This document shows, in pieces, positions 1 to 9,288 of a stretch of 64,000 nucleotides of DNA. The stretch is taken from positions 62,001-126,000 of the forward strand of contig JACKAQ010000006.1 of NCBI GenBank assembly GCA_020634975.1. Direction: 5' to 3'. The translations under genes were made by a program, and so were the position numbers. The notes beneath the pieces are model-generated. The model saw only the letters and a list, made by a program, of their open reading frames with translations, was not told the DNA's origin and made no database searches. This DNA is from JACKAQ01 sp020634975 [NCBI: Calditrichia bacterium] (GTDB lineage Bacteria; Calditrichota; Calditrichia; RBG-13-44-9). How positions within the stretch are numbered: the stretch's first letter is position 1; each line of letters starts with the position of its first letter.

Positions 1-2
1 AA

Positions 3-209
3 TTTGCGGCAAGCCAACGTTCTTTTGAGCGATTGCTGCAAATCGATCCGGAATTTTGGGAGGCGTATCGCTATTTGGGATTTATCGCGGAAAAGCAGTC
101 GGATATGGAAACCGCCGGATCACATTATCGAACTTATATGAAACACACAGAGAATGATACAGTTGTCAGCGCCCGAATGGACGCATTGAAGCGCCGCCTG
201 GATAAATAA
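3..209 (+). CDS. C-terminal fragment of a TPR-type protein
   Basis: The frame is open from the left edge and ends at TAA 207-209, leaving 68 residues. It reads as helix-turn-helix repeat sequence (for example LLQIDPEFWEAYRYLGFIAE), with the Ala, Gly, Tyr and Pro spacing of a tetratricopeptide repeat, so it is probably the end of a scaffold or assembly protein. The next gene starts 30 bases downstream, so the two may be co-transcribed. Nothing can be said about the N-terminus or the specific function. Confidence 0.6.
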   Translation, partial: FAASQRSFERLLQIDPEFWEAYRYLGFIAEKQSDMETAGSHYRTYMKHTENDTVVSARMDALKRRLDK

Positions 210-239
210 CCCAACCGGTATTATTAACAGAGGAAACCG

Positions 240-947
240 ATGAGAAATTTTCAAATGATTATTGTTGCGGTGTGTTGCATGGCTGCAATCCAATTGTGGG
301 CAGCGCCGGACAGCACCAATTTTGGGCAGGTGACGCTTCAGGTGAATGATGCACCGGCGCAAACGTTTCGCGCCAAAAGCAGTAAATTGTATCGCAATGT
401 GGCAATCGAATTTCAGGATGTGCTGCAAGTGCAATCCAAATCTGAGAATCATCAATATTATTACGCACAATTTTCCGAAGGCGAATCATCCGTTTTGCAT
501 TTGATCATCGAATCTGATTCACTGCCTTCGGATAAAATGGTACCTGCTAATTACGATATTTACATCGATTTAGGAAAAAATTTTGCGGGAACGGTAGATT
601 TGGCAACCCGGGATTCGGCAGTTTTTGTGTTTCCGAACGGCAAATTTCCGGAAAATGAAATGTATTCCAGCAACCAATCCGGCACAATTTCCATCGACGA
701 TACCGAGCAGGCATATGGCGTCAGCGGTGCGTTTAACACCACATTCAATTTTCCATCGATGAATGCTGCGGGAACGGACACTTACAAATTGCAGGGCGAA
801 TTGGTAATCCCAAATCAAAACCTGATCACCGGCGGCAAAACCGGTTTTCTCAAACCGGGAATGAAACGCGGGCAATATACCCGTAACATTTTGATTGCAG
901 TGGGTTTAGCTGCTGCAATTACGGCACTTGTATTTATACCACAATAA
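240..947 (+). CDS. Unknown exported protein with C-terminal membrane anchor
   Basis: A 235-residue protein that I do not recognise. It begins with a signal peptide (hydrophobic IIVAVCCMAAIQLWA, cleavage likely after WAA). The middle is rich in beta-type sequence, with many Ser, Thr, Asn and Gln. It ends in one hydrophobic helix, NILIAVGLAAAITALVFIP, preceded by Lys and Arg, so the body is probably periplasmic and tethered at its C-terminus. The sequence GAGG (in acagaggaaa) lies a few bases before the ATG. The stop overlaps the dinB start by one base (TAATG), which indicates translational coupling but not shared function. Confidence 0.7.
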   Translation: MRNFQMIIVAVCCMAAIQLWAAPDSTNFGQVTLQVNDAPAQTFRAKSSKLYRNVAIEFQDVLQVQSKSENHQYYYAQFSEGESSVLHLIIESDSLPSDKMVPANYDIYIDLGKNFAGTVDLATRDSAVFVFPNGKFPENEMYSSNQSGTISIDDTEQAYGVSGAFNTTFNFPSMNAAGTDTYKLQGELVIPNQNLITGGKTGFLKPGMKRGQYTRNILIAVGLAAAITALVFIPQ

Positions 948-2173
948 TGAACACCATCTGGCAACGCATCATTTTTCATGTGGATATGGACGCCTTTTTT
1001 GCAGCGGTTGAGCAATTGCTCAACCCGTCGCTGCGCGGGAAACCGGTAATTATCGGGGCGGATCCCCAAAAAGGGAAGGGGAGGGGCGTTGTTTCCACTG
1101 CATCGTACGAAGCGCGGGTTTTTGGCGTGCATTCCGCAATGCCGATAACCCGGGCGTGGCAATTGTGCCCGCATGGTATTTATGTGAAACCCAACGGCAA
1201 GCTCTACGGCGATTATTCCCGGCGGATATTTTCCATTCTGGAAACGTTCTCTCCAAAACTGCAAAAAATCAGTGTCGATGAAGCATTCATGGACATGACC
1301 GGGCACGCCTCTTTTCGCGGAAAAAAACCGGATACCGAACAAATTCGAGCATTGGCAAATCAGGTAAAATCAGCGATTTACGACAACACAAAACTGCGCG
1401 CGTCAATTGGCGTTGCGGCGACCAAAAGCATCGCCAAAATTGCCTCGGATTTTCAAAAACCGGATGGATTGACCATCGTCGAGCCCGGAAAAGAACACGA
1501 ATTTCTTGATCCGTTGCCAGTGCAACGCATTTGGGGAGTTGGCAAAAAATCGCTGATTTCGCTGGAAAAAATAGGCATTCACACCATCGGGCATTTGCGG
1601 CAATATCCGGCAGATGCGCTCACCAAAAAATTCGGCAAAATGGGCGACCATTTGCACAGAATGGCCAACGGCATCGACGAACGCGAGGTGCATGACCGCG
1701 ATCCGGTGAAATCGGTCAGCCACGAAACGACATTTTTTGAAGATCAAACCGATCGCGAATTTTTGATCAGCACCTTACTAAAGCTTTCCGAAAAAGTCAG
1801 TACACGATTGCGGGAACAGCAGTTGCGCGGCAAAACGGTTCAGCTCAAACTGCGGTTTTCCGATTTTTCAACCTTTACGCGTGCCAAAACCATGCAGCAA
1901 TCCACTCATTTAACCGGCGATATTTTTGCGATCGCCAAATCGCTTTTTGAGGATTTTAACGACGATCGCCCGGTGCGATTAATTGGCGTCGGCGTCAGCC
2001 ATTTGGTCAGCGAGGAAGGATTGCAGTTGTCGTTGTGGGATCAGGATCAGCAACGAAAAGAGAAGCTGGAAAAAATAATGGATTCATTGCAGGCGAAATT
2101 CGGCAAATCTGCGCTAACGCACGCACAAACGTTATCTGCAAAGAAAAATAAATCCGGCAAAAACAAATCTTGA
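947..2173 (+). CDS. dinB: DNA polymerase IV (Y-family translesion polymerase)
   Basis: A 408-residue Y-family polymerase that copies past damaged template bases. The N-terminal catalytic motif HVDMDAFFAAVEQ carries the first metal-binding Asp. The second motif, SVDEAFMDMT, carries the catalytic Asp-Glu pair near residue 108. Helix-hairpin-helix sequence follows (RIWGVGKKSLISLEKIGI), then a little-finger domain from about residue 240. Length is slightly above the usual 350-400 because of a Lys-rich tail (KKNKSGKNKS). No clear beta-clamp motif was identified; QLSLWD near residue 365 is a good candidate for one. It overlaps the upstream stop by one base. No LexA-type operator was recognised. Confidence 0.95.
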   Translation: MNTIWQRIIFHVDMDAFFAAVEQLLNPSLRGKPVIIGADPQKGKGRGVVSTASYEARVFGVHSAMPITRAWQLCPHGIYVKPNGKLYGDYSRRIFSILETFSPKLQKISVDEAFMDMTGHASFRGKKPDTEQIRALANQVKSAIYDNTKLRASIGVAATKSIAKIASDFQKPDGLTIVEPGKEHEFLDPLPVQRIWGVGKKSLISLEKIGIHTIGHLRQYPADALTKKFGKMGDHLHRMANGIDEREVHDRDPVKSVSHETTFFEDQTDREFLISTLLKLSEKVSTRLREQQLRGKTVQLKLRFSDFSTFTRAKTMQQSTHLTGDIFAIAKSLFEDFNDDRPVRLIGVGVSHLVSEEGLQLSLWDQDQQRKEKLEKIMDSLQAKFGKSALTHAQTLSAKKNKSGKNKS

Positions 2174-2332
2174 TTACAGTAGTATTTAATAGTGAAAAAT
2201 CCGGATTTACCAAACCGATTCTGTGAGTTATGGCGGAATGACGGGGTAAATTTTTTCTTTTTTTATCGCAGCGCAGCTAATCGCGCCGACAATTTACGAC
2301 AGTTGAACATCGAAAGGGATCAGGACGTTTTG

Positions 2333-2737
2333 ATGGCGTATCGAGAAAAAAACATGAATTTCTGGTGGTATCAGGCACCACCGGTAATCATTGCAATTTG
2401 CATATTTATTTTATCATCATTTTCAAAATTACCCACGATGGAGTTGACCTTCAAATGGCACGATAAAGTAGCGCATGCCATCGCTTACGGTACATTTGCA
2501 TTCTTTATCGCGCGGGCGTTTTATTACCAAAACCGTTTCCCCGGTTGGCGACGAAATATGGTGATTTTGGCTATCGTTATCGCCACAGTGTACGGGGCGC
2601 TGGATGAGTTTCATCAATCCTTTGTTCCCGGCAGAATGGTTGATTTTTGGGACGGCGTTGCCGATGCTGTAGGAGCGACAATCGGCGCATTTTTCTTTCG
2701 CTGGGTGTTGACGCGGCGCTGGCTCCCGGCACTCTGA
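2333..2737 (+). CDS. VanZ-like family membrane protein
   Basis: A small integral membrane protein of the VanZ-like family. Family features visible are the HDKVAHAIAYGTFAFF segment and the later DEFHQSFVPGR motif followed by DVA-type membrane sequence (WDGVADAVGATIGAFFF). There are four hydrophobic helices. The frame is open back to a GTG at 2192, but the upstream residues do not look like protein. ATG 2333 has AGGA seven bases before it and gives 134 residues, the usual size, so I chose it. The biochemical role of VanZ-like proteins outside glycopeptide resistance is unknown. Confidence 0.8.
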   Translation: MAYREKNMNFWWYQAPPVIIAICIFILSSFSKLPTMELTFKWHDKVAHAIAYGTFAFFIARAFYYQNRFPGWRRNMVILAIVIATVYGALDEFHQSFVPGRMVDFWDGVADAVGATIGAFFFRWVLTRRWLPAL

Positions 2738-2932
2738 TCGCAGCAACGATTTTTTTTTGCTGTTTGAGAAAGCAGCGACAGCGATTATTTTAATACGCTG
2801 CGCAAGCTCGTTGCACCAAATTAACATTCAGGACAAGTTGACATCAGGACAACAGGCCTGATCTTCGGGAGGGGAAGAACTGGGATGGGTAATCTCCCAT
2901 CTGCGGATCGTCATACTGGATCAGGAGAAATT

Positions 2933-5353
2933 ATGATTGAAACCAAAGCAAAAAATGTAAAATTGAAATCGATAACGCTGACGCGTGAACAAATTATCCG
3001 GGATTACCGGGTTGCCTACCAAAGCCGCCAGGCCAGCCTGATCGGGCGCCGCGAAGTTATGGGCGGGAAAGCCAAATTCGGGATTTTCGGCGATGGCAAA
3101 GAGGTTGCTCAAGTGGCAATGTCGCATGCATTTAACAAAGGCGACATTCGTTCCGGATACTATCGCGATCAAACCGTGATGTTTGCGTTAGGCGTGCACA
3201 GCATTCAGGAATTTTTTGCCCAATTATACGCACATGCAGATGTGGAAGCCGAACCCTTCAGCGCCGGACGACAGATGAATTCGCACATCGCGACACGCAT
3301 GCTGGACGACAACGGGCGCTGGAAAAATCTCACCGAAATGTATCAGTCTTCTGCCGATCTATCGCCGACCGGTGCGCAAATGCCCCGGCTGGTTGGATTG
3401 GGTTATGCCTCAAAATTATATCGTGAAATTCAGGAATTACAACAGTTTACCCAGTTTTCAAAAAATGGGAACGAAGTTGCATTTGGCACCATCGGCAACG
3501 CCAGCTGCGCGGAAGGTATGTTTTGGGAATCCGTAAATGCCATCGGTGTTTTGAAGGTGCCGGTTGTCCTCTCTATTTGGGATGACGGCTACGGCATTTC
3601 TGTGCCGAATGAAATTCAGATCACCAAATCTAACGTCGGTGAAGTGCTGCGCGGATTTCAGCGTGAGCCCGGTTCAACCGACGGATTCGATATTTATGTA
3701 GTGAAAGGCTGGGATTATCCGGCGTTGATCGACACCTTTCAGAAAGCGACGGAAATTGCCCGCCGCGATCACATTCCGGCAATTTTGCATGTGACAGAAG
3801 TGACTCAACCGCAGGGGCATTCCACCTCCGGCAGCCACGAACGCTACAAATCCCGCGAAAGGTTGCAGTGGGAACGCGATTTCGATTGTCTGGTGAAAAT
3901 GCGGGAATGGATGCTCGCTGAAGGCTTTGTCACAGAATCCGAAATCGATGCGATGGAATCCGAAGACCGTCAACTGGTCGAAGATTACCGCACACAGGCG
4001 TGGGAAGCGTTTCAATCGCCGATACGCAAAGAGATTGCTGCGGTAACCGATATGTTCCGGAAAATGGCTGAACAATCCGCGCATGCATCGAAATTGCAAA
4101 GCCTGGCATCGCAACTGGAGAGCAAGCAAATTTTGCTGCGTCGCGATATTTTTGTGGCAGTGCATCAGGCATTGCGACTTACCCGGAGCGAAAATTCTGC
4201 AATCCGGGAAAAATTACTGGCGTGGAAACACAGTCACTACGATGAAAACGCCAAAGAATACGAAACACATTTATATAGCGAATCAACTGAATCGCCATTG
4301 AATGTCACAGAAATTGCGCCAAAATACGGCCCCAATTCTCGCCGCGTAATGGGTTTTGAATTGTTGAACACCTTTTTCGATGCTGCGCTGGAACGCGATC
4401 CCCGGTTGGTCGCCTTCGGCGAAGATGTCGGATATCTCGGTGATGTGAACCAGGGATTCAAAGGTTTGCAGGGTAAATATGGTGAATTCCGGGTGTCGGA
4501 TACCGGTATTCGCGAATGCACAATTATCGGGCAGGCGATCGGTCTGGCGATGCGCGGACTGCGCCCCATCGCCGAAATTCAGTATCTCGATTATCTGATG
4601 TATGCTTTGCAAATTATGTCCGACGATTTGGCAACGTTGCACTGGCGCACCAAAGGCGGGCAAAAAGCACCGGTTATCGTGCGGACACGCGGTCACCGGC
4701 TGGAAGGCATATGGCACGCAGGTTCACAGCTTGGCGGCATTTTGCACCTCGTTCGCGGTATGCATGTGATCGTTCCGCGAAACATGACCCAGGCAGCCGG
4801 GTTTTACAATACCTTGCTAAAATCTGACGATCCGGCAATCGTTATCGAAGTGCTGAACGCCTACCGCATCCGGGAAAAATTGCCGGAAAATATTGCAGAA
4901 ATGACCATTCCATTGGGCGTTCCGGAAATTATCCGGGAAGGGAAAGATGTAACCATCGTAACGTATGGCGCGTGTTGCCGAATCGTTTACGATGCCTCAG
5001 AATTGCTGGCAGAAAACGGCATCAGCGCAGAAGTTATCGATGTTCGCACATTGCTGCCATTCGACCGGTTCGGCGTCATTGGCAAATCGCTTCAAAAAAC
5101 CAACCGCATTGTATTTATCGACGAAGATGTGCCCGGCGGCGCAACCGCATACATGTTGCAGCAAGTGCTGGAAAAGCAAAACGGATACAGCTTGCTCGAT
5201 TCTCCGCCGTTGACGATTACCGCAAAAGCGCATCGCCCGGCATTTGGATCAGACGGTGATTACTGGTCCAAACCGAACACCGAAGATGTGTTCGATGCCG
5301 TTTATCGGCTCGTCCACGAATCAGATCCGGGGCGGTTACCCCTCTTTTTTTAG
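2933..5353 (+). CDS. 2-oxoacid dehydrogenase E1, fused alpha and beta subunits
   Basis: An 806-residue thiamine-diphosphate enzyme that decarboxylates a 2-oxoacid (branched-chain 2-oxoacid or pyruvate) and passes the acyl group to lipoyl-E2. Residues 1 to about 365 are the alpha part, with the cofactor region GNASCAEG to WDDGYGIS. A helical linker follows. The beta part starts near residue 465 (VMGFELLNTFFDAALERDP, then GEDVGYLGDV with the conserved Glu) and runs to the C-terminal transketolase-C domain. ATG 2933 is preceded by AGGAG at 2923-2927; an earlier ATG at 2885 has poorer context. The canonical GDG Asp is Asn here (residue 189). E3, E2 and the lipoate genes lie 6-10 kb downstream. 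The substrate cannot be fixed from sequence. Confidence 0.9.
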   Translation: MIETKAKNVKLKSITLTREQIIRDYRVAYQSRQASLIGRREVMGGKAKFGIFGDGKEVAQVAMSHAFNKGDIRSGYYRDQTVMFALGVHSIQEFFAQLYAHADVEAEPFSAGRQMNSHIATRMLDDNGRWKNLTEMYQSSADLSPTGAQMPRLVGLGYASKLYREIQELQQFTQFSKNGNEVAFGTIGNASCAEGMFWESVNAIGVLKVPVVLSIWDDGYGISVPNEIQITKSNVGEVLRGFQREPGSTDGFDIYVVKGWDYPALIDTFQKATEIARRDHIPAILHVTEVTQPQGHSTSGSHERYKSRERLQWERDFDCLVKMREWMLAEGFVTESEIDAMESEDRQLVEDYRTQAWEAFQSPIRKEIAAVTDMFRKMAEQSAHASKLQSLASQLESKQILLRRDIFVAVHQALRLTRSENSAIREKLLAWKHSHYDENAKEYETHLYSESTESPLNVTEIAPKYGPNSRRVMGFELLNTFFDAALERDPRLVAFGEDVGYLGDVNQGFKGLQGKYGEFRVSDTGIRECTIIGQAIGLAMRGLRPIAEIQYLDYLMYALQIMSDDLATLHWRTKGGQKAPVIVRTRGHRLEGIWHAGSQLGGILHLVRGMHVIVPRNMTQAAGFYNTLLKSDDPAIVIEVLNAYRIREKLPENIAEMTIPLGVPEIIREGKDVTIVTYGACCRIVYDASELLAENGISAEVIDVRTLLPFDRFGVIGKSLQKTNRIVFIDEDVPGGATAYMLQQVLEKQNGYSLLDSPPLTITAKAHRPAFGSDGDYWSKPNTEDVFDAVYRLVHESDPGRLPLFF

Positions 5354-5372
5354 CAGATTCCAACAAAAAAAT

Positions 5373-5407
5373 AAGCGCGCAATTTCTTTTCCCAGATTGC
5401 GCGTTTT
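5373..5407 (+). terminator. Rho-independent terminator after E1
   Basis: Inverted repeat CGCGCAAT (5376-5383) and ATTGCGCG (5396-5403), extended by an A-T/G-T pair, with a 12-base loop. It is followed by TTTTGA. It sits 20 bases after the E1 stop and separates it from the oxidase operon. Confidence 0.6.
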
Positions 5408-5534
5408 GACATTAAATAGATCAAAACATGATCAAAATCATTTTCGCTTGTGATTTGAATCATGGTTTTATAACTTTATTGCCGTTATGGGAATGATTTC
5501 ACAATAATTTATCGTGTTTTCGTAAAGATTTTTA

Positions 5535-5563
5535 TTTGTGGAATATGATTTTATTTCTATATT
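5535..5563 (+). promoter_or_regulatory. Candidate promoter of the caa3 oxidase operon
   Basis: TATATT at 5558-5563, with TTTG at 5535-5538 nineteen bases upstream, resembles the TTTG / TA-rich promoter of Bacteroidota-type sigma factors. It lies 75 bases before the SCO start. The same TATATT followed by a GC-rich triplet occurs before lpdA and before the dnaA-like gene. This is pattern matching only. Confidence 0.35.
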
Positions 5564-5638
5564 CGGCAGCTAAGTCAAACATTTTTGCAACGCGAAAAGC
5601 TGTAACGTCTCAATTCCGTAAGCAGGAAGGATTTTCAG

Positions 5639-6460
5639 ATGTATTTGTTCAAAAAAACTGATGTAAAACAAGAATTTTCTCACTTAAAAACCGGTTTTTG
5701 GGCTCTGGCGTTATTGCTGATTTTCAGTTTAACAGCCAGCGCAGACACAGATCCTGCAAATGTTCCGATTGGTGTAAATGAACATTTGGGTAAAACAATC
5801 AACATGAATTATTCATTTGTCGATGAACATGGTGACACGGTTACCATCGCTGAATTGGTTGACAAACCTACCGTATTTTCCTTTGTGTATTATACATGCC
5901 CGGGAATCTGTTCGCCGTTGTTGAGTGGTTTACAGGAGTCGCTGAACTCAGTGAAATTAGAACCGGGACGCGATTTTAAGGTCATTACAATCAGTATCAA
6001 CGAAGATGAAGACCATATTTTAGCGCAGGAAAAGAAAAACAATTATTTCCAACGGTTCGATCGGGAATTTCCGGAAGATCAGTGGCACTGGCTTACCGGT
6101 GATCTTGAGAACATCAACGGCATTACATCGGAAGTTGGGTTTGCGTTCGAACGCAGGGGCGATGATTTTGCACATTCAGCTGCACTGGTTGTTGTTTCGA
6201 AAGACGGTAAAATTGCCCGCTATCTTCACGGTGTCGATTTTAATCCGTTTGACCTGAAAATGGCATTGCTGGAAGCCGGCGAAGGTAGAACCGGGCCGAC
6301 CATTGCAAAGGTGATCAAGTTTTGTTTCAGCTACGATCCCGAAGGCAGAAAATATTATTTCAATTTTTTAAGGGTGACAGGAAGTATCACGTTACTTTTT
6401 GCCACCGTGTTTTTTGTAATGTTAATTGTCAAATCAAAATCTAAACGTGCGGAAGGATAA
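5639..6460 (+). CDS. SCO1/SenC-type copper chaperone for cytochrome oxidase
   Basis: A 273-residue membrane-anchored thioredoxin-like protein that delivers copper to the CuA site of oxidase subunit II. It shows the copper-binding CPGIC motif near residue 90 (YYTCPGICSPLLSG) and the distal His in AHSAALVVV. It has an N-terminal signal or anchor segment (ALALLLIFSLTASA) and an unusual extra C-terminal transmembrane helix (SITLLFATVFFVMLIV), so it is probably anchored at the C-terminus after signal cleavage. It is the first gene of the oxidase operon, 5 bases before subunit I, which fits its assembly role. Confidence 0.9.
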   Translation: MYLFKKTDVKQEFSHLKTGFWALALLLIFSLTASADTDPANVPIGVNEHLGKTINMNYSFVDEHGDTVTIAELVDKPTVFSFVYYTCPGICSPLLSGLQESLNSVKLEPGRDFKVITISINEDEDHILAQEKKNNYFQRFDREFPEDQWHWLTGDLENINGITSEVGFAFERRGDDFAHSAALVVVSKDGKIARYLHGVDFNPFDLKMALLEAGEGRTGPTIAKVIKFCFSYDPEGRKYYFNFLRVTGSITLLFATVFFVMLIVKSKSKRAEG

Positions 6461-6465
6461 TACGT

Positions 6466-8106
6466 ATGGCAAGTGTTACGTATTCGGATGTTCAGCATAA
6501 GGAGCCGAACTACCTCGAATACAAAGGTAAGCACAGTGGCATTTTCGGATGGATTTTATCCACCGACCACAAACGCATCGGTATATTGTACTTGATTGGC
6601 GTTTTGGCTGCTTTCCTTACGGCTATTGTATTCGGATTTTTAATGCGTTTTGAGCAACTCACCATCGGTGAAACGATTATGAGTGCTCGGATGTACAACA
6701 CGGTTTTTACCATGCACGGCGTTTTCATGATTTTTCTGGTGATCATTCCGGGTATTCCGGCGACACTGGGTAACTTCATGCTACCGTTGCAATTAGGAGC
6801 AAAAGACGTTCAGTTTCCACGATTGAATTTGCTGTCGTGGTGGCTTTATGTCATTGGCGCAACAGTTGTTTTGGCTGCACTGTTCACCGCCGGCGGCCTG
6901 CCGGATACCGGATGGACATTTTACGCGCCATACAACACTGCAACGACAACAAATGTTCCATTGGCAGTTACCGGCGTGTTTATTCTAGGATTTTCCTCTA
7001 TCCTGACCGGCTTGAACTTTGTGACTACAATGCATCAGATGCGCGCACCGGGAATGACGTTTTTCCGGATGCCGTTGTTTTGCTGGAGCTTGTATGCAAC
7101 CGGATGGATTCAGATTTTGGCAACACCGATTTTGGGTATTACCGCATTGCTGGTTTTGGTTGAGAGAACCCTGAATATCGGCGTGTTTAATCCGGCTTTG
7201 GGCGGTGATCCCATTTTATATCAGCACTTGTTCTGGATTTATTCGCACCCTGCCGTTTACATTATGATTTTACCGGGAATGGGCGTCATTTCCGAAATTC
7301 TTCCCACTTTTGCACGCCGCACGATTTTCGGTTACAAAGCGATTGCATATTCAAGCCTCGCTATTGCGTTAGCCGGCTCGCTGGTTTGGGGACACCATAT
7401 GTTTACCAGCGGTCAAAGTTTTACTGCAAACTTTATCTTTTCGTTATTGACCTTCCTCGTCGGGATACCGACTGCCATAAAAGTATTGAACTGGGTTGCC
7501 ACGCTTTACAAAGGATCGATTCACGTTGAACCGCCGCTATTGTTTGCCGTTTCGTTTATTATCCTGTTTTCCATTGGCGGTTTTACCGGTCTGATGCAGG
7601 GAATCTTGGATCTGGATATTCACCTGCATGATACCTACTTTGTTGTTGCCCACTTTCATTATGTTATGTTTGGCGGAACGATTATGGCATTGTTTGCCGG
7701 TTTGCATTACTGGACGCCGAAAATGTTTGGAAGAATGTATAACAAAGGTTGGGCTAACTTCTCGTGGGGAGTTCAGTTTATCGGGTTTAACATGTTGTAT
7801 TTTACCATGTTAGTGATGGGTTATGAAGGCATGCCCCGTCGATATTACGATCACCTCGAGCAGTTTCATGATGCCCACGTGCTTGCCACAGTTGGTTCAT
7901 GGGTACTCATTTCAGGTATTCTGATTATGTTTATCAACCTTTTCCACGGGATGCTGAAAGGTGAAGCTGCACCGAGCAATCCATGGAACGGAACAACGCT
8001 GGAATGGACAGCCGTTGACGGACTTCCCCCGCTGGAAAATTTTGATGAAATTCCGGTAGTGACCGGTGGACCGTACGATCACAATACGAAAGCGGAGGTA
8101 GCATAA
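6466..8106 (+). CDS. ctaD: Cytochrome c oxidase subunit I (A2-type heme-copper oxidase)
   Basis: The 546-residue catalytic subunit, which binds low-spin heme, the high-spin heme and CuB, reduces O2 to water and pumps protons. About twelve transmembrane helices are present. The CuB motif YSHPAVY spans residues 259-265, with His261 and Tyr265 expected to form the cross-linked pair. Position 259-260 is Tyr-Ser rather than a Gly-His context with Glu at 263, which marks the A2 subfamily in which the D-channel Glu is replaced, as in caa3 oxidases. WGHHMF supplies two CuB histidines, and HDTYFVVAHFHYVM the heme ligands. Its stop overlaps the subunit III start by one base (TAATG). Confidence 0.97.
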   Translation: MASVTYSDVQHKEPNYLEYKGKHSGIFGWILSTDHKRIGILYLIGVLAAFLTAIVFGFLMRFEQLTIGETIMSARMYNTVFTMHGVFMIFLVIIPGIPATLGNFMLPLQLGAKDVQFPRLNLLSWWLYVIGATVVLAALFTAGGLPDTGWTFYAPYNTATTTNVPLAVTGVFILGFSSILTGLNFVTTMHQMRAPGMTFFRMPLFCWSLYATGWIQILATPILGITALLVLVERTLNIGVFNPALGGDPILYQHLFWIYSHPAVYIMILPGMGVISEILPTFARRTIFGYKAIAYSSLAIALAGSLVWGHHMFTSGQSFTANFIFSLLTFLVGIPTAIKVLNWVATLYKGSIHVEPPLLFAVSFIILFSIGGFTGLMQGILDLDIHLHDTYFVVAHFHYVMFGGTIMALFAGLHYWTPKMFGRMYNKGWANFSWGVQFIGFNMLYFTMLVMGYEGMPRRYYDHLEQFHDAHVLATVGSWVLISGILIMFINLFHGMLKGEAAPSNPWNGTTLEWTAVDGLPPLENFDEIPVVTGGPYDHNTKAEVA

Positions 8107-8936
8107 TGAGTAGTCATGCACAAGTTGCCGGCGCACACGGCCACGAACATGGGCATGGACACGCGATGGTTGCCCACAAACATCCCAGTGATGTTATCGG
8201 TGCAAAAATTGCGATGTGGATGTTCCTATTTACCGAAGTTCTGTTATTCGGCGGTTTATTTATCGCTTATGCCGTTTATCGAGCCAAATATCCGCTGGAT
8301 TTTCATAATGCCGCAATCGAATTGAATACCGCATTGGGCGGGCTGAACACACTGGTTTTGTTGACCAGTAGCTTGACGGTGGCTGTATCTATCGAAGCAT
8401 TACAGCGCGGTAATCGCAAGTTGTCCATCTGGATGCTGGTGGTTACGATTGTTTGCGCAGCAACGTTTATTGTCATCAAATATTTCGAATGGGGACACAA
8501 ATTTCATATCGGGTTGTATCCCGGTTCGGAAGAACTGCTTTCCCACAGCAGTGGTGAATACGTATTTTTCAGCCTTTATTATGTAATGACAGGCTTGCAC
8601 GGTGTTCACGTTTTGCTGGGTATAGCTGTTTTGGGCACGATGCTCTATTTTATCGCCCGGAAACCCCGCGATCTGGAAAAAATGAATTACGATATTTTAA
8701 AGCCGATTCGCGGAAAATCCCGGCTCGCCGTTGTCGATGAACATGGCAAAGAGCTTGGAAATGTGCTCAATATTGATGGCACTACCGAATATATCGAAAT
8801 CAAAGTGATATCCGAGCCAACTGCGGATAAAATCAATCCGCGCCATATTATCCAGTTGGAAAACTCCGGCTTGTACTGGCACATTGTTGACGTCATCTGG
8901 ATTTTCCTCTTCCCATTGTTTTATCTTATCACATGA
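8106..8936 (+). CDS. ctaE: Cytochrome c oxidase subunit III with an inserted loop
   Basis: A 276-residue membrane subunit of the heme-copper oxidase. The His-rich N-terminus (HGHEHGHGH) precedes five hydrophobic helices with family motifs such as SDVIGAKIAMWMFLFTEVL and, at the end, GLYWHIVDVIWIFLFP. Between the last two helices, at residues 185-250, there is a polar stretch of about 65 residues absent from ordinary subunit III. It contains basic, acidic and beta-type sequence (RGKSRLAVVDEHGKELGN). The reading frame is continuous, so this is an insertion and not an error. It should face the cytoplasm, but that is inferred. The N-terminal histidines could bind metal. Confidence 0.92.
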   Translation: MSSHAQVAGAHGHEHGHGHAMVAHKHPSDVIGAKIAMWMFLFTEVLLFGGLFIAYAVYRAKYPLDFHNAAIELNTALGGLNTLVLLTSSLTVAVSIEALQRGNRKLSIWMLVVTIVCAATFIVIKYFEWGHKFHIGLYPGSEELLSHSSGEYVFFSLYYVMTGLHGVHVLLGIAVLGTMLYFIARKPRDLEKMNYDILKPIRGKSRLAVVDEHGKELGNVLNIDGTTEYIEIKVISEPTADKINPRHIIQLENSGLYWHIVDVIWIFLFPLFYLIT

Positions 8937-8960
8937 TGCTGCAAAAAGGAGAAAAAAAGA

Positions 8961-9260
8961 ATGTCTCAGCACAGTCAACATGAACATCATTCCCCGGGAT
9001 ACGGTGGATATCTGGTCGTTTGGTTTGCATTGGTCGTCCTGACCGGCATAACCGTGGTTGTTGCCGGTGTGCAACTCCATGCGCTGACGGTTCCGGTTGC
9101 ATTGGGGATTGCCGGCTTTAAAACGATGCTCGTCGTTTTGTACTTCATGCACATTAAATACGAACCGATGCTTTTCAAATTCATGTTAGTGGTTTGTTTG
9201 ATTACTTACGTGATATTTATCGGTCTGACATTTTCAGATTTCGGCTTCCGACCGGCATAA
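8961..9260 (+). CDS. Cytochrome c oxidase subunit IV (small membrane subunit)
   Basis: A 99-residue protein with three transmembrane helices, matching the prokaryotic subunit IV/CyoD-like family in length and in the FMHIKYEPMLFKF segment between helices 2 and 3. It has a short His-rich N-terminus (HSQHEHHS). It lies between subunits III and II with a good purine-rich ribosome site (AAGGAGAAAA) and is presumably needed for oxidase assembly or stability. It has no catalytic residues. Confidence 0.85.
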   Translation: MSQHSQHEHHSPGYGGYLVVWFALVVLTGITVVVAGVQLHALTVPVALGIAGFKTMLVVLYFMHIKYEPMLFKFMLVVCLITYVIFIGLTFSDFGFRPA

Positions 9261-9288
9261 TTAACGAATCGAATTTTGGAGAATAAAC

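Noticed and set aside
6531-6540. TTATCCACC sequence similar to a DnaA box
   Set aside because: It lies inside the coding sequence of oxidase subunit I and is single, with one mismatch.
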